This document shows, piece after piece, positions 27,987 to 37,807 of a DNA stretch of 64,000 bases. The stretch is from Wolbachia endosymbiont of Meromenopon meropis. GTDB lineage: Bacteria > Pseudomonadota > Alphaproteobacteria > Rickettsiales > Anaplasmataceae. The stretch covers positions 1-64,000 of the forward strand of contig JAJETZ010000002.1 of assembly GCA_029784595.1 (NCBI GenBank), written 5' to 3'. Every line of letters starts with the position of its first letter. Position 1 is the stretch's first letter. The position numbers and the translations under genes are program-made. The notes beneath the pieces were generated by a model. That model searched no databases. It had not been told where the DNA came from and worked only from the letters and a program-made list of their open reading frames with translations.

Positions 27987-29524
27987 AAAACAGCATGAAT
28001 GCTTCTGAAATAGTAAATATAATAAAAGAAAAAGTTGAAGCGTTTGATAATCCAATAAAACGAGAAAGTATAGGTGAAGTCATTTTAGTAACTGATACTA
28101 TTGCACTAGTTTATGGACTTGAAAAGGCAAGATTTGGTGAAAAAGTGTTATTCGCAAGTGGCATAGAAGGAATAGTTTTCGATTTAGATCATGATATAGC
28201 TGGTATAGTTATACTTGGTAATGATCGTGATGTAAAAGAAGGGGATATTGTAAAATGCAGTGGTAATCTTGTACAGGTTCCTGTGGGGCTTGAATTATTA
28301 GGCAGAGTTGTAAATTCATTGGGCTATCCTATAGATAGCGGCAGTAGAATTAAAACTAGAAGTAGAATGTACGTAGAATCTAAAGCTCCTGGCATTATTG
28401 ATCGTAAATCCGTTCACGAACCTCTTCAAACTGGAATTAAAATTATAGACTTACTAATCCCGATAGGCAAAGGACAACGTGAATTAATCATTGGCGATAG
28501 ACAAATTGGTAAAACTACTATTGCGCTTGATACTATCATCAATCAGAAAAAAAATAATGATGAAGTGGAAGAAGGTCAAAAAGTTTACTGCATTTACGTT
28601 GCCATCGGACAAAAGATTTCAACGGTAGCAAAAGTAGTAAATAAATTAAGAGAAAGTGGTGCATTAGAATATACAACTGTAGTTGTTGCCAGCGCATCTG
28701 ATCCAGCGTCTATGCAATTTTTAGCACCTTATGCTGGTTGTGCAATTGGAGAGTTTTTTCGTGATAATGGAATGCATTGTCTGGTAGTTTACGATGATTT
28801 ATCTAAACATGCTGTTGCATATAGACAGATGTCTTTATTGTTGAGGCGTCCTCCTGGACGTGAAGCTTATCCAGGAGATATATTTTATGTACATTCTCGT
28901 TTACTTGAAAGAGCTGCTAAAATGTCTGATAAAAAGGGATATGGATCTCTTACTGCATTGCCTATTATTGAAACTCAATCCGGTGATGTATCTGCATACA
29001 TTCCAACTAATGTAATTTCTATTACCGATGGACAAATTTTCCTAGAATCTGAGCTATTTTATAAAGGATTTCGTCCTGCAGTAAATATAGGTTTGTCAGT
29101 TTCGCGAATTGGCTCTGCTGCACAATTAAAATGTGTAAAAGAAGTCGCTGGTTCTATAAAGCTAAATTTGGCTCAATACAGAGAGTTAGAAGATTTCGCA
29201 AAGTTTAGCTCTGATCTTGATGCAAGCGTTCAATTATCCTTAAACAAGGGTAAGTATCTTGTTGAATTACTAAAACAAAAACAACATTCGCCTATGCAAG
29301 TAGAAGAGCAAGTAATGTTGATGTATGTCTTTTCTAATCTATATGATCAACTAAGCAAAATACAAATAAGTGACATTAATAAATTTCAATTTGAACTTAT
29401 CAATCATTTTTGTACAGAATATCCTGAAATTTTAAAAAAATTGTCAAATACTATAGATGATGATATAAGAAACGATATTTTTCATATTGTAAGTAGTTTC
29501 ATTACTAAGTTTAATTGCATTTAG
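27983..29524 (+). CDS. atpA: ATP synthase alpha subunit
   Basis: The alpha subunit forms the non-catalytic nucleotide sites of F1. The Walker A is [11 protein letters not shown]. The signature [17 protein letters not shown] and the [17 protein letters not shown] segment are intact. A frame opens at TTG 27977, but AAGGA lies 7 bases before the ATG at 27983, so that is the start (513 residues, normal length). Confidence 0.97.
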   Translation: MKNSMNASEIVNIIKEKVEAFDNPIKRESIGEVILVTDTIALVYGLEKARFGEKVLFASGIEGIVFDLDHDIAGIVILGNDRDVKEGDIVKCSGNLVQVPVGLELLGRVVNSLGYPIDSGSRIKTRSRMYVESKAPGIIDRKSVHEPLQTGIKIIDLLIPIGKGQRELIIGDRQIGKTTIALDTIINQKKNNDEVEEGQKVYCIYVAIGQKISTVAKVVNKLRESGALEYTTVVVASASDPASMQFLAPYAGCAIGEFFRDNGMHCLVVYDDLSKHAVAYRQMSLLLRRPPGREAYPGDIFYVHSRLLERAAKMSDKKGYGSLTALPIIETQSGDVSAYIPTNVISITDGQIFLESELFYKGFRPAVNIGLSVSRIGSAAQLKCVKEVAGSIKLNLAQYRELEDFAKFSSDLDASVQLSLNKGKYLVELLKQKQHSPMQVEEQVMLMYVFSNLYDQLSKIQISDINKFQFELINHFCTEYPEILKKLSNTIDDDIRNDIFHIVSSFITKFNCI

Positions 29525-29536
29525 GTGGTGGTAGTT

Positions 29537-30034
29537 ATGACTTCGTCAGTTATTAGTAAATTCCCTATGACAAGGGAAGGCTTTGATCATATGCAAGCAG
29601 AGCTAAATAGACTAAAGGAAGAAAAACCCTACATTATACAGGCTATTTCTGATGCACGTGATCAAGGTGACTTATCCGAAAATGCAGAATATCACGCTGC
29701 AAGAGAAAGATTAGGCTTTATTGAAGGACGTATGATAGAGTTAGAGAATAAGATTCTACATGCAGAGGTAATAGAAGTAAAAAGTCTATCTGGTAATTCA
29801 GTAATGTTTGGTGCGACCGTAACATTGAACATGCTCAGCGATAATAATAGCGAAATAAAATATATTTATAAAATTGTAGGTGAATATGAAGCTGATGTTT
29901 CAAAACAGTTGATATCTATTAGCTCACCCTTAGGTAGTGCCTTGATTGGTAAAAAAGTTGGCGAATGCGTGGAAGTAATAGTACCAAGTGGAGAAGAGAA
30001 ATTGTATAAAATAGTTAAAATTGAGTTTAAATAA
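29537..30034 (+). CDS. greA: transcription elongation factor GreA
   Basis: GreA enters the RNA polymerase secondary channel and triggers cleavage of backtracked RNA. The N-terminal coiled coil has the acidic tip ARDQGDLSENAEYHAAR with the essential Asp and Glu, and the C-terminal FKBP-like domain ends with SPLGSALIGKKVGE. The frame opens at a GTG (29525), but the ATG at 29537 follows an AGGTGGTGG ribosome site and gives a standard N-terminus (165 residues). It lies between atpA and ribB with tight spacing. Confidence 0.95.
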   Translation: MTSSVISKFPMTREGFDHMQAELNRLKEEKPYIIQAISDARDQGDLSENAEYHAARERLGFIEGRMIELENKILHAEVIEVKSLSGNSVMFGATVTLNMLSDNNSEIKYIYKIVGEYEADVSKQLISISSPLGSALIGKKVGECVEVIVPSGEEKLYKIVKIEFK

Positions 30035-30037
30035 ATT

Positions 30038-30691
30038 ATGGTACGAACTACTTATAAATCAGTGAGTTTATCTGTCATCTCTCCCATAGAGGATATCTTA
30101 GAAGATGCACGCTCTGGTAAGTTATTTATTCTGGTTGATGATGAGAATAGAGAAAATGAAGGAGACTTAATTGTTTTAGCTGAAAAATTAAAATCAGAAC
30201 ATATAACATTTATGGTGAGATATGGTACTGGGATCATATTTTTAGCTATGACAAGACCTGATATGATCAGGCTAAATCTTGAATTTATGAAAAAAAGTAA
30301 TGTAGATGAAAAACTTATCCCCCACACTGCATTTACTACTTCTATTGATGCTCGTTACGGAATTACAACAGGCGTCTCTGCTCACGATAGAACGCGCACG
30401 ATACTTACTGCAATTGACCAAAATAATACTAAAGACGATATTATCACTCCGGGCCACGTTTTTCCTATTATTGCAGATGATGGTGGAGTTTTAGCTCGTA
30501 ATGGACATACTGAAGCAAGTGTTGAAATAGCAAAGTTAGTTGGCTTTAGTCATACTGCTGTTGGATGTGAATTAGTAAATGATGATGGCTCCATGATGCG
30601 ACTGCCTCAGTTACTTAAATTCGCCGAACAACATAAGATTAGATTAACTACTATTGCTAAACTTATTAGTTACATTAAAAAGTTAAACTAG
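30038..30691 (+). CDS. ribB: 3,4-dihydroxy-2-butanone 4-phosphate synthase
   Basis: RibB converts ribulose 5-phosphate into the four-carbon unit of riboflavin. The 217-residue protein carries all catalytic motifs: DDENRENEGDL (metal and acid residues), TTGVSAHDRTRTI, PGHVFPI, ARNGHTEAS and GCELVNDDG. It is a stand-alone enzyme, not the RibBA fusion, which fits the separate ribA at 2 kb. It starts 3 bases after the greA stop. Confidence 0.95.
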   Translation: MVRTTYKSVSLSVISPIEDILEDARSGKLFILVDDENRENEGDLIVLAEKLKSEHITFMVRYGTGIIFLAMTRPDMIRLNLEFMKKSNVDEKLIPHTAFTTSIDARYGITTGVSAHDRTRTILTAIDQNNTKDDIITPGHVFPIIADDGGVLARNGHTEASVEIAKLVGFSHTAVGCELVNDDGSMMRLPQLLKFAEQHKIRLTTIAKLISYIKKLN

Positions 30692-30771
30692 TGTTTGTTT
30701 TGTGAATTTGTGTAATTTAAGTGCTAAATATTATTGAATTCTCTAAACATTTTGTATAAAAAGCAATCTTT

Positions 30772-32055
30772 ATGTTCAAAGTTGCTAGTTTTTTTGTCTT
30801 ATATCTTTTTTTTGTGTACTGTAGTAGTAGTACTGCTTACCCTGCTAATGTTATTAGAGATAGCGAAGTAGAAACGATAGTGAAAGAATTAGCTCAACCA
30901 TTATTTTCTGCGTCAGGTATTGATGTTGATCTTATAAAAGTTTTTGTAATTAGTGATAATTCTGTTAACGCCTTCGTAATTAACAATAATATTTTTATTC
31001 ATTTAGGACTTTTGCAATATTCAACTGAACCATATATTTTGCTTGGCATATTAGCGCATGAAATTGCTCATATATCTGCTAGTCACATATTGCATATAAA
31101 CAGAATTGTGAATTATTTTCAATCGATAACAATGATCAGTTATATAGCAGGATTAATTTCTACTATTATCAATGATCTAAAGTTTGCTAGTGTAATTTTA
31201 TTTGGAAGTGTGTCAATTAGTTCAAAACTATTTTTTGACCATTCTCAAAATCAAGAAAAGGTAGCGGATAGTTATGCCTTAAAATATCTTGATGAATCTG
31301 GATATGATAATTTAGGCATGAAAGAGATTTTCAAGTATTTTAAAAGTATCGAGCAGAAAAATTCTGAGATACATTTCCGCACTCATCCACCTAGTGATAA
31401 GCGCATACTCGCTGTACAAAATTACAAAATTAAAAATAATATCAAGCCAATTTTTGCAGATAAGTTACTAAAATTTAAGCGTATAATTACAAAGTTAGAT
31501 TCACTTTTTTCTCCTATGTATATTTTATCTGACAAATATCAAAATAATTCTGAGTACGTAAATGCTATAATATATTGCAGACAAGGAAAAATGAAAGAAG
31601 CAATTAACATAATTGATTCATTAATTCAAAAATCACCTAATAACCCATACTTATATGAAGTAATGGCAAAAATGCTATACAAAACAGGGAATTTAAATAA
31701 AGCAATAAAAATGTATGAGAAATCACTCAGATATTTATCCGAAAAAGACAGTTATTTGATAAAACTTACGTTATCACATACATTATTATTGCATGGCGAT
31801 CTAAAGAAAGCAATTTTTTATCTTGAGCAGATCGCGAACATAGAACAAAATAATATACTCGTTTGGAAATATCTAAGTATTGCATATAAATGCAGTGGCG
31901 ACATAGCAATGCACTTTTTTGCTTTGACAAAAAAAGCCTTTATCGAAAATAACTTAAAACAGTTCACAAAATATGCTGAACTTGCCGTTAAAGCTCTACC
32001 AAAAGACAGCCCCTATTCATTGCAAATTGAAGACATGAGACATCGCAATACATGA
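30772..32055 (+). CDS. periplasmic M48 metalloprotease with TPR domain (BepA-like)
   Basis: This 427-residue protein has an N-terminal signal sequence (the segment FVYCSSS could be a non-standard lipobox). The M48 zinc protease motif HEIAH lies at 96-100, and the third ligand Glu is likely in QEKVADSYALKYL. The C-terminal half contains tetratricopeptide helices (for example KMKEAINIIDSLI, NLNKAIKMYEKSL). This layout matches BepA/YfgC, which degrades misfolded outer-membrane proteins and assists the Bam complex. The gene stands alone. Confidence 0.85.
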   Translation: MFKVASFFVLYLFFVYCSSSTAYPANVIRDSEVETIVKELAQPLFSASGIDVDLIKVFVISDNSVNAFVINNNIFIHLGLLQYSTEPYILLGILAHEIAHISASHILHINRIVNYFQSITMISYIAGLISTIINDLKFASVILFGSVSISSKLFFDHSQNQEKVADSYALKYLDESGYDNLGMKEIFKYFKSIEQKNSEIHFRTHPPSDKRILAVQNYKIKNNIKPIFADKLLKFKRIITKLDSLFSPMYILSDKYQNNSEYVNAIIYCRQGKMKEAINIIDSLIQKSPNNPYLYEVMAKMLYKTGNLNKAIKMYEKSLRYLSEKDSYLIKLTLSHTLLLHGDLKKAIFYLEQIANIEQNNILVWKYLSIAYKCSGDIAMHFFALTKKAFIENNLKQFTKYAELAVKALPKDSPYSLQIEDMRHRNT

Positions 32056-32094
32056 AAAACACTAATAATAGTGTAAAACTCATACTTATATGAG

Positions 32095-32436
32095 CTATTT
32101 ATTTGCACACTTCTTGAGTGTATCCTGTGCTTCAGTGCTTATATTAGGAATAACTTTCATTATAATTGTTTTAGCTCCAAAGAATACACCACAAAACATC
32201 CCCAAAGCAAAAAGAGCAGGCCAAGGCATTCTACCAAATATTGCAAGTAAAGAAGCGCCAATTATTACCACGGTCATAAGCGGACCTCCTATTCCCCATA
32301 CATACCCAATAATATTACATATTACTTCGGTTGTACTATCCATAGTAGCATCACTACCATTAGAAGATATAGGGTAACCTGATACAATCAATATTGCATA
32401 CAAAGCATTAAAAAATTTTTTCGTTATAAAATTCAT
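32095..32436 (-). CDS. virB2: VirB2-like T4SS pilin, third copy
   Basis: A 113-residue pilin precursor. It shares with the tandem pair the core EVICNI...GIGGPLMTVVIIGASLLAIFGRMPWPALFALG, with two membrane helices around the short polar loop. The signal peptide, the N-terminal acidic segment and the C-terminal tail (TEAQDTLKKCANK) differ, so this is an older paralog. A ribosome site AAAGG precedes the ATG. It converges with the M48 protease gene, whose stop is 39 bases away. Confidence 0.85.
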   Translation of the reverse strand: MNFITKKFFNALYAILIVSGYPISSNGSDATMDSTTEVICNIIGYVWGIGGPLMTVVIIGASLLAIFGRMPWPALFALGMFCGVFFGAKTIIMKVIPNISTEAQDTLKKCANK

Positions 32437-32536
32437 TTTTGCGCCTTTAAATAATAAACAAGTCTAACAAAGTAATTTTATCACACACACTCCATTCTAT
32501 AGCAGAATTTAGAACTTGTCCACAAATAAGCTATCA

Positions 32537-33271
32537 TTACATAAATAAACCACCGTTAATATTTAAAGTATGCCCAGTAATATATTTTGCTTCATCGCTT
32601 GCCAAAAACAATACTCCTGTAGCTACCTCTTTTCCAGTTCCCATTCTTTTCATTGGAATATTAGTTAGTATTTTTTTCTTTTGCTCTTCTGTTAAATGCT
32701 CGGTCATTTTAGTATCTATAAACCCAGGAGCAATGCAATTTACCGTTATATTACGATTTGCAAATTCTTTTGCTATAGACTTACTCATAGATATAATACC
32801 AGCCTTTGATGCTGCATAATTTGCCTGTCCAGCATTTCCAGCTAATCCTACTATTGAAGAAATATTTATAATTCTTCCCCAATTATTCTTAATTAATTTT
32901 CTGCATGCTTCTCTGTTAAGTTTGAACGTAGAAGTTAAATTAACATCAATTACTTTTTGCCATGCTTCATCTGTCATTCTTAACAACAAACTATCTTGTG
33001 TAATGCTTGCATTGCACACAAGTCCACTAAACCCTCCCATCAAATCGCTCGCTCTATTTATCAGTTGATGCACTTCTTCAATATTCAACAAGTTACAAGG
33101 AAGCATATAAACATTTTTTTTATATAGCTCAGAGAGCCTTTCTAAAACTTCCTTTTTTGTACCAGAGATACACAGAATTGCACCAGCTTTATGCATAACC
33201 TCTACAATTGCCTGGCCTATTCCACCTGATGCACCAGTAATTAAAAATTTTCTACCTTCTAATCGAAACAT
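32537..33271 (-). CDS. fabG: 3-oxoacyl-[acyl-carrier-protein] reductase
   Basis: FabG reduces 3-oxoacyl-ACP with NADPH in fatty acid synthesis. The short-chain dehydrogenase motifs are intact: the TGASGGIG nucleotide loop, the NAS segment (CNASI), the catalytic Ser in INISSIVG, and Tyr/Lys in YAASKAG. The segment CIAPGFIDTKM and the end ITGHTLNINGGLFM are typical of FabG (244 residues). There is no neighbouring fab gene. Confidence 0.95.
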   Translation of the reverse strand: MFRLEGRKFLITGASGGIGQAIVEVMHKAGAILCISGTKKEVLERLSELYKKNVYMLPCNLLNIEEVHQLINRASDLMGGFSGLVCNASITQDSLLLRMTDEAWQKVIDVNLTSTFKLNREACRKLIKNNWGRIINISSIVGLAGNAGQANYAASKAGIISMSKSIAKEFANRNITVNCIAPGFIDTKMTEHLTEEQKKKILTNIPMKRMGTGKEVATGVLFLASDEAKYITGHTLNINGGLFM

Positions 33272-33561
33272 AATAACTCTATTTTATTTACCCGTTAAAC
33301 TAACAGAACATCATTCTCTAGTTGCAATAGGTTTGTATATAACATAGATAACTATATACAAGGTTACATTAAAATGTAAAAATTAAATTTAATATAGAAT
33401 ATTACTATTCTATAATTTATTTCAATTTTGAATTCCAAATAAAAAGTACACAAATCATGGATTCTTCAGTTTTTGTGTGTTATCATAATGCTATATTAGC
33501 ACTAATGACAATTTTTTTATGATATGTAAATTAAAAAACCAGCTGTACTGGGTTCTCTTAA

Positions 33562-33675
33562 ATGAATTTATCTGATATTAGTGATAATTTTAAGCGTGTA
33601 GAAAACAAAAACAAAGAGAGACAGCAAAATACCGAAAGTTTTTATTATTATGAAAACGTTTGTTGCGTTGATTGA
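33562..33675 (+). CDS. short frame overlapping the start of the HlyD-like gene
   Basis: A 37-residue charged frame (starts MNLSDISDNFKRVENKNKERQ) runs into the first 26 bases of the next gene in a different frame. It could be a leader peptide coupling translation of the secretion adaptor, which itself lacks a visible ribosome site. No family is recognised. Confidence 0.25.
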   Translation: MNLSDISDNFKRVENKNKERQQNTESFYYYENVCCVD

Positions 33676-35056
33676 TAAAATAGTAAGCTTTATTTTAAAG
33701 CGTGAGTGTTGTAGTAACATGAATGAGGTTCTGAGAGTGACATGGGGTCCACTATTTTTTGGTCTAGTTGTGATAATCACTTTTTTTGGAATATGTGGTA
33801 CTTGGTCGGCTATAGCACCAATTGACGGTGCAGTACATGCAAGCGGAGAAGTAATTGTATCCTCAAACAGAAAGATAGTGCAACATCTTGGTGGAGGAAT
33901 AATAAATAAAATCTTGGTGAAAGAAGGTCAATCAGTAAAAAAAGATGAATCTTTAATTTTATTAAATGATATTAATGAAAAAGTAAACTTAAGTATAATC
34001 AAAGAGAAACTCTTGTCACTTTTGGCAACTGAAGCAAGACTCATTGCTATTAGTACCAATTTAGACTCGGTTGAATTTTCTGATGAAATCAGAGATTTTT
34101 CTGACATTAGTCTTGTAAATGAAGTAATAAAAAATCAAATAAGGTTATTTGATTTTCAACGTAGAGGTATATTAGGAAAAATTGACATACTGAAGCAACG
34201 CATAAAACAATTACATGATGAATTATCAGGATTAAATTCCCAGCTTTATGCAATTATTAAGCAATATGATTTAATAGTTGAGGAATTAGAAACAAAGAAA
34301 CAACTTCTTAATGGTGGTCACATAAGCAAGCCACATATTTTAGCTTTGGAAAAACAGTTTGCTGAAATTGAAGGTAAAGTTGGTCATTATCGTGCTGCAA
34401 TATCTCAAGTGCAACAAAAAATTGGAGAAACCGAATTAAAAATTATCAATGTAAAAAATAACGCTCAAGAAAAAGCAAGCATTGAGCTTAAAGAGATTAA
34501 AACATCTATTAGTAACTTGAGAAAAAGATTAATGGTTGCAGAAGATGCCTTAGCTCGCACAATCATCAGATCACCACAAAATGGAATAGTGACAGATGTC
34601 AGATATCACACAGAAGGCGGCGTTATACAATCCGGCGTGCCAATTATGAGCATAGTACCATCTAATGATGATTTAATAATAGAAGCTAAAATTCATACTA
34701 GAAATATAGAAGAAATATTGTCCGCGCAAAAAAAAAACAGCAATATAGTTTCTATTGACGGATTAAAAGGATTAAAAGTAAAAGTTAGACTGAGCGCTTA
34801 TAATTCACGTCGCTTAGGTTTAATTAATGGCATAGTGAATCATATCTCTCCCGATGCTCTAGATGATCCAAGACTAGGACGTTATTATTTGGTACGCGTA
34901 GTAATACCAAAATCAGAGCTTGCTCAATTCAAAACTGTATATCTATACCCAGGCATGCCAGTAGAAGTATATATAGTTACTCAATCTCGTACTCTTTTGT
35001 CATTTTTATTCACACCAATTATTGCAACAGTTGAAAGATCTTTTATAGAAAGGTAG
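33650..35056 (+). CDS. HlyD-family type I secretion membrane fusion protein
   Basis: This 468-residue protein is a periplasmic adaptor of the HlyD/PrtE type that joins an inner-membrane ABC transporter to TolC. One membrane helix (33-54) is followed by the barrel-lipoyl segment (GEVIVSSNRKIVQHLGGGII, KILVKEGQSVKKDE). A long coiled-coil hairpin runs from about 115 to 300. The second lipoyl half is IRSPQNGIVTDV, and the C-terminal PGMPVEVYIVT signature follows. Neither the ABC transporter nor TolC is in the window. In Rickettsiales such systems export ankyrin and repeat effectors. Confidence 0.9.
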   Translation: MKTFVALIDKIVSFILKRECCSNMNEVLRVTWGPLFFGLVVIITFFGICGTWSAIAPIDGAVHASGEVIVSSNRKIVQHLGGGIINKILVKEGQSVKKDESLILLNDINEKVNLSIIKEKLLSLLATEARLIAISTNLDSVEFSDEIRDFSDISLVNEVIKNQIRLFDFQRRGILGKIDILKQRIKQLHDELSGLNSQLYAIIKQYDLIVEELETKKQLLNGGHISKPHILALEKQFAEIEGKVGHYRAAISQVQQKIGETELKIINVKNNAQEKASIELKEIKTSISNLRKRLMVAEDALARTIIRSPQNGIVTDVRYHTEGGVIQSGVPIMSIVPSNDDLIIEAKIHTRNIEEILSAQKKNSNIVSIDGLKGLKVKVRLSAYNSRRLGLINGIVNHISPDALDDPRLGRYYLVRVVIPKSELAQFKTVYLYPGMPVEVYIVTQSRTLLSFLFTPIIATVERSFIER

Positions 35057-35978
35057 TTTTATTACAAATATTGTCCATTTTATTTTTTTTCTTATTCTCG
35101 GTAAATCTTTTTAAATTTTTACTATTAAAATAGTAGAATAGAAATGCATAAAAACCACAACATCAAGATTTTATTATTTCAAAATTTGCCAAAGAATCTC
35201 TCTCCTTAGTCTAATTTAGACTTTAACTTTAAAACAACCATGTACAAAATTAAAATAACAAATAAAGGCTATTCTTAATTGTGAGAAATTTAAATAAGAT
35301 AGAAAAATCAATAAAAGTAAAATATTTTTAATTTAAACTAAATTAAATTTTTATCATATTTAAAGCTAAACAACAATCGATTTTCCCGGATAAAAGCTCA
35401 AAAGTTTTTTTATTAAGTTTTAAAAAACAAACTTACATTATAAGTTTATTCCCAAAAACTCTACATTAAAATGATACTTTTGATTCTAGTGTTTTCTACA
35501 CAATACCATTTTAAGAAATATTTTTTTAATATCCAATCTAATTATTGGGAAAGTCTTTATTTCATATGAAAGAAAACAAACCTCTCTAAGGAAATATCAT
35601 TTTCCATAAATACACTTTTTACTCGATCTTTTTCTTCTTAAAGAGAATGATCCAAATACTCCAACCGAAATCTATTCTTCGCGCACAAAAATATGAATTT
35701 TACTATCGAGTATACGCTTTAATAATTCTTCTTTCATAACCGTTTACGAGAATCAAATTCAAAAGACACATCACCACACCCAAAAAAAAATAAAGAAAAC
35801 TAATTACATTCTATATTCAATAGAAATACAAGATGAAACTGCATTTAAACAATCTTCCAAAAAGAATAACACTCCTATCTTATTATCAATATTTTTGGTA
35901 AAATATACCGCATCTATGCTTGTTATCAACACGATAACGGGATTATTTTTTGTATTTTGAATAAAGAAAGACCTAATC
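35057..35978. other. 0.9 kb spacer, nothing recognised
   Basis: AT-rich DNA between the convergent hlyD-like gene and the unknown 446-residue gene. I see no open frame of protein-like composition and no clear terminator. Confidence 0.45.
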
Positions 35979-37319
35979 TTAATGACTGAGCATCTTTTTA
36001 AGAATCACCTGTTGGTCAGTAAATTCTGTCAAGTGATTTTCTAATATCACTGAACTTGGCCGTTCATGCGATTCTTGCAAAAATTCAGAATTTTTATTAA
36101 GTAAGGCACAAGACGACTTATTGCAAGGCGACTTATTGAAAGAAAAATTTGTAGATCTTAACAAACTAGTACAAACACTTGCACCCTCATCAATAGAAGA
36201 AGGAGGATTCGATTGTAAATATTGCTTCTTTTTATGTGATGACAGTATTGAGTCAATTTCTAATTCACCATCTATATTAACTACGGATTCTTCTATTAAC
36301 TTACTCATTACACAACATGAGATTTTTTTATCATAAAAATCTATACCATATACCCCAGTTCTATAACTTTTCTCTCCTAATAAATTTATTAAATAATCTT
36401 CAGGAATACACTTATCAACATTATTGAGTATCGTAAAATCAAATATTTCATTAATAGCACTCGTCTCTTTTTGATATAACAATCTAAAAAATCCACCACA
36501 ATCTTTCACAATTGGTATAAGAATTGTATCTTCTTTACTATCTAGGTATGGTGCACGCAAAATACTATGAACCGTAAGATTTAATCTAGCATCAATCAGA
36601 TCAACTATTCTTATCTTAACTGCTTCAACAAGTTTATTTTTACTGATAGGAGTTTCAAGATAACGTCCTGAAAACCATAGATTTCGCTGCATTATGTTAT
36701 GAATTAACATAGTATTATTTCCAAATATATCTCTGATACGTACGCAGTTATCTTCAACTTCAAAAAGTTCAGAAGCAATTTTACCATAACTCGCAATATC
36801 TGATTGAAATAATTCAATAAACTTATCCCTTACTTTCTTATTTCCAAAATCCGTAGAATATAAATAGTATTTTTGATCGAATTCTTCAGATGTAATTAAA
36901 TTGTCTATATATTCCACTCCGAAAATCTTTCCAAGTTTTCCTTCAATATCTTTTGCAAATGAAAACATTAGATAACATTTTAAGTTAAAAACTATACCTT
37001 CATTTACCGGAGTTACATACTTCATACCCTCTTTACTAAGTTGTATATTCTTTTTTTTTAAAAAAAATGGAAAGGCTTTAATATTAAAAGCTATACTCGC
37101 ATCACTTTCGTTTATAAAGAATCTTTTTATCATTTTACTTCTAAGATCATTCATATAGCGCATGCATTGATCATGATTAATACCTTTGCAAAATCTAATA
37201 ACGATGAAATCGCCATTCCATTCTCTTTCTAGAGTAAGATTGGTATCAATAATCTCATAAAAATGATTATCAGCATTAAACGCTTTAACTAACTTTTCAA
37301 TCATTTTACTTTTAGACAT
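35979..37319 (-). CDS. hypothetical protein, 446 residues
   Basis: I do not recognise this protein. It is soluble: there is no signal peptide or membrane helix. The first 350 residues have ordinary globular composition (for example an NGDFIVIRFCKG strand, KKVRDKFIELFQSDIASYG, NAxSxYRTGVYGIDFYDKK type segments). The last 90 are low-complexity and Ser/Asn/Cys-rich (SSHKKKQYL, SNPPSSIDEG, SPCNKSSCALLNK). An AGAGG ribosome site precedes the ATG. It is followed upstream, on the same strand, by the 57-residue and 425-residue genes. The layout could suit a secreted effector with a disordered C-terminal signal, but this is inference. Confidence 0.75.
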   Translation of the reverse strand: MSKSKMIEKLVKAFNADNHFYEIIDTNLTLEREWNGDFIVIRFCKGINHDQCMRYMNDLRSKMIKRFFINESDASIAFNIKAFPFFLKKKNIQLSKEGMKYVTPVNEGIVFNLKCYLMFSFAKDIEGKLGKIFGVEYIDNLITSEEFDQKYYLYSTDFGNKKVRDKFIELFQSDIASYGKIASELFEVEDNCVRIRDIFGNNTMLIHNIMQRNLWFSGRYLETPISKNKLVEAVKIRIVDLIDARLNLTVHSILRAPYLDSKEDTILIPIVKDCGGFFRLLYQKETSAINEIFDFTILNNVDKCIPEDYLINLLGEKSYRTGVYGIDFYDKKISCCVMSKLIEESVVNIDGELEIDSILSSHKKKQYLQSNPPSSIDEGASVCTSLLRSTNFSFNKSPCNKSSCALLNKNSEFLQESHERPSSVILENHLTEFTDQQVILKKMLSH

Positions 37320-37366
37320 AATACCTAACCTCTATCTAAATTATCATAAACGAACGATCTTCACTA

Positions 37367-37540
37367 TTATTTTGACTGCAAAACTGATTTTGTTTTTTCC
37401 ACTTTTTCCTCTTTCTTCTTCCATCTCGTGCTCAAGTCATCAATTTTTTCTTGATTTATTTTACCTAAGTCAATTCTCTTTCCTCCAGGTACCGTATTGT
37501 CACCATACGTACGTTTAATATAATCAGCATTCCTCGGCAT
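37367..37540 (-). CDS. small charged protein, 57 residues
   Basis: A 57-codon frame with a good AGAGGA ribosome site four bases before its ATG. It begins MPRNADYIKRTYGDNTVPGG, continues with KRIDLGKINQEKIDD, and ends in a Lys/Glu-rich helix (RWKKKEEKVEKTK). The composition is clearly protein-like and unlike the surrounding spacer. It sits between two unknown genes on the same strand, 47 bases before the 446-residue gene, so the two are probably co-transcribed. I recognise no family. It could be a partner or antitoxin-like regulator of its neighbour, which is speculation. Confidence 0.65.
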   Translation of the reverse strand: MPRNADYIKRTYGDNTVPGGKRIDLGKINQEKIDDLSTRWKKKEEKVEKTKSVLQSK

Positions 37541-37807
37541 ACCGTCCTCTAGTAAAAATATTATGTAACTAGTATAGTAAATATAAATTTAAGTGCAAAC
37601 GCTTTGTGCATATTTTTCGAAAAATTTTTATCTATTTTTACTCTATGATCTAATTTTAAACATTGCAATACTAAAAACTAAAACTGTAAAATAAATACAA
37701 ACTTTAAATGATAAATTTGAAATAATAAAATAATTTAGCTTTTTTTACAAAATACTATCTCATCAACTTATCTACTAAGCTATAGCTTATATATTAAAGT
37801 TGTGAAT

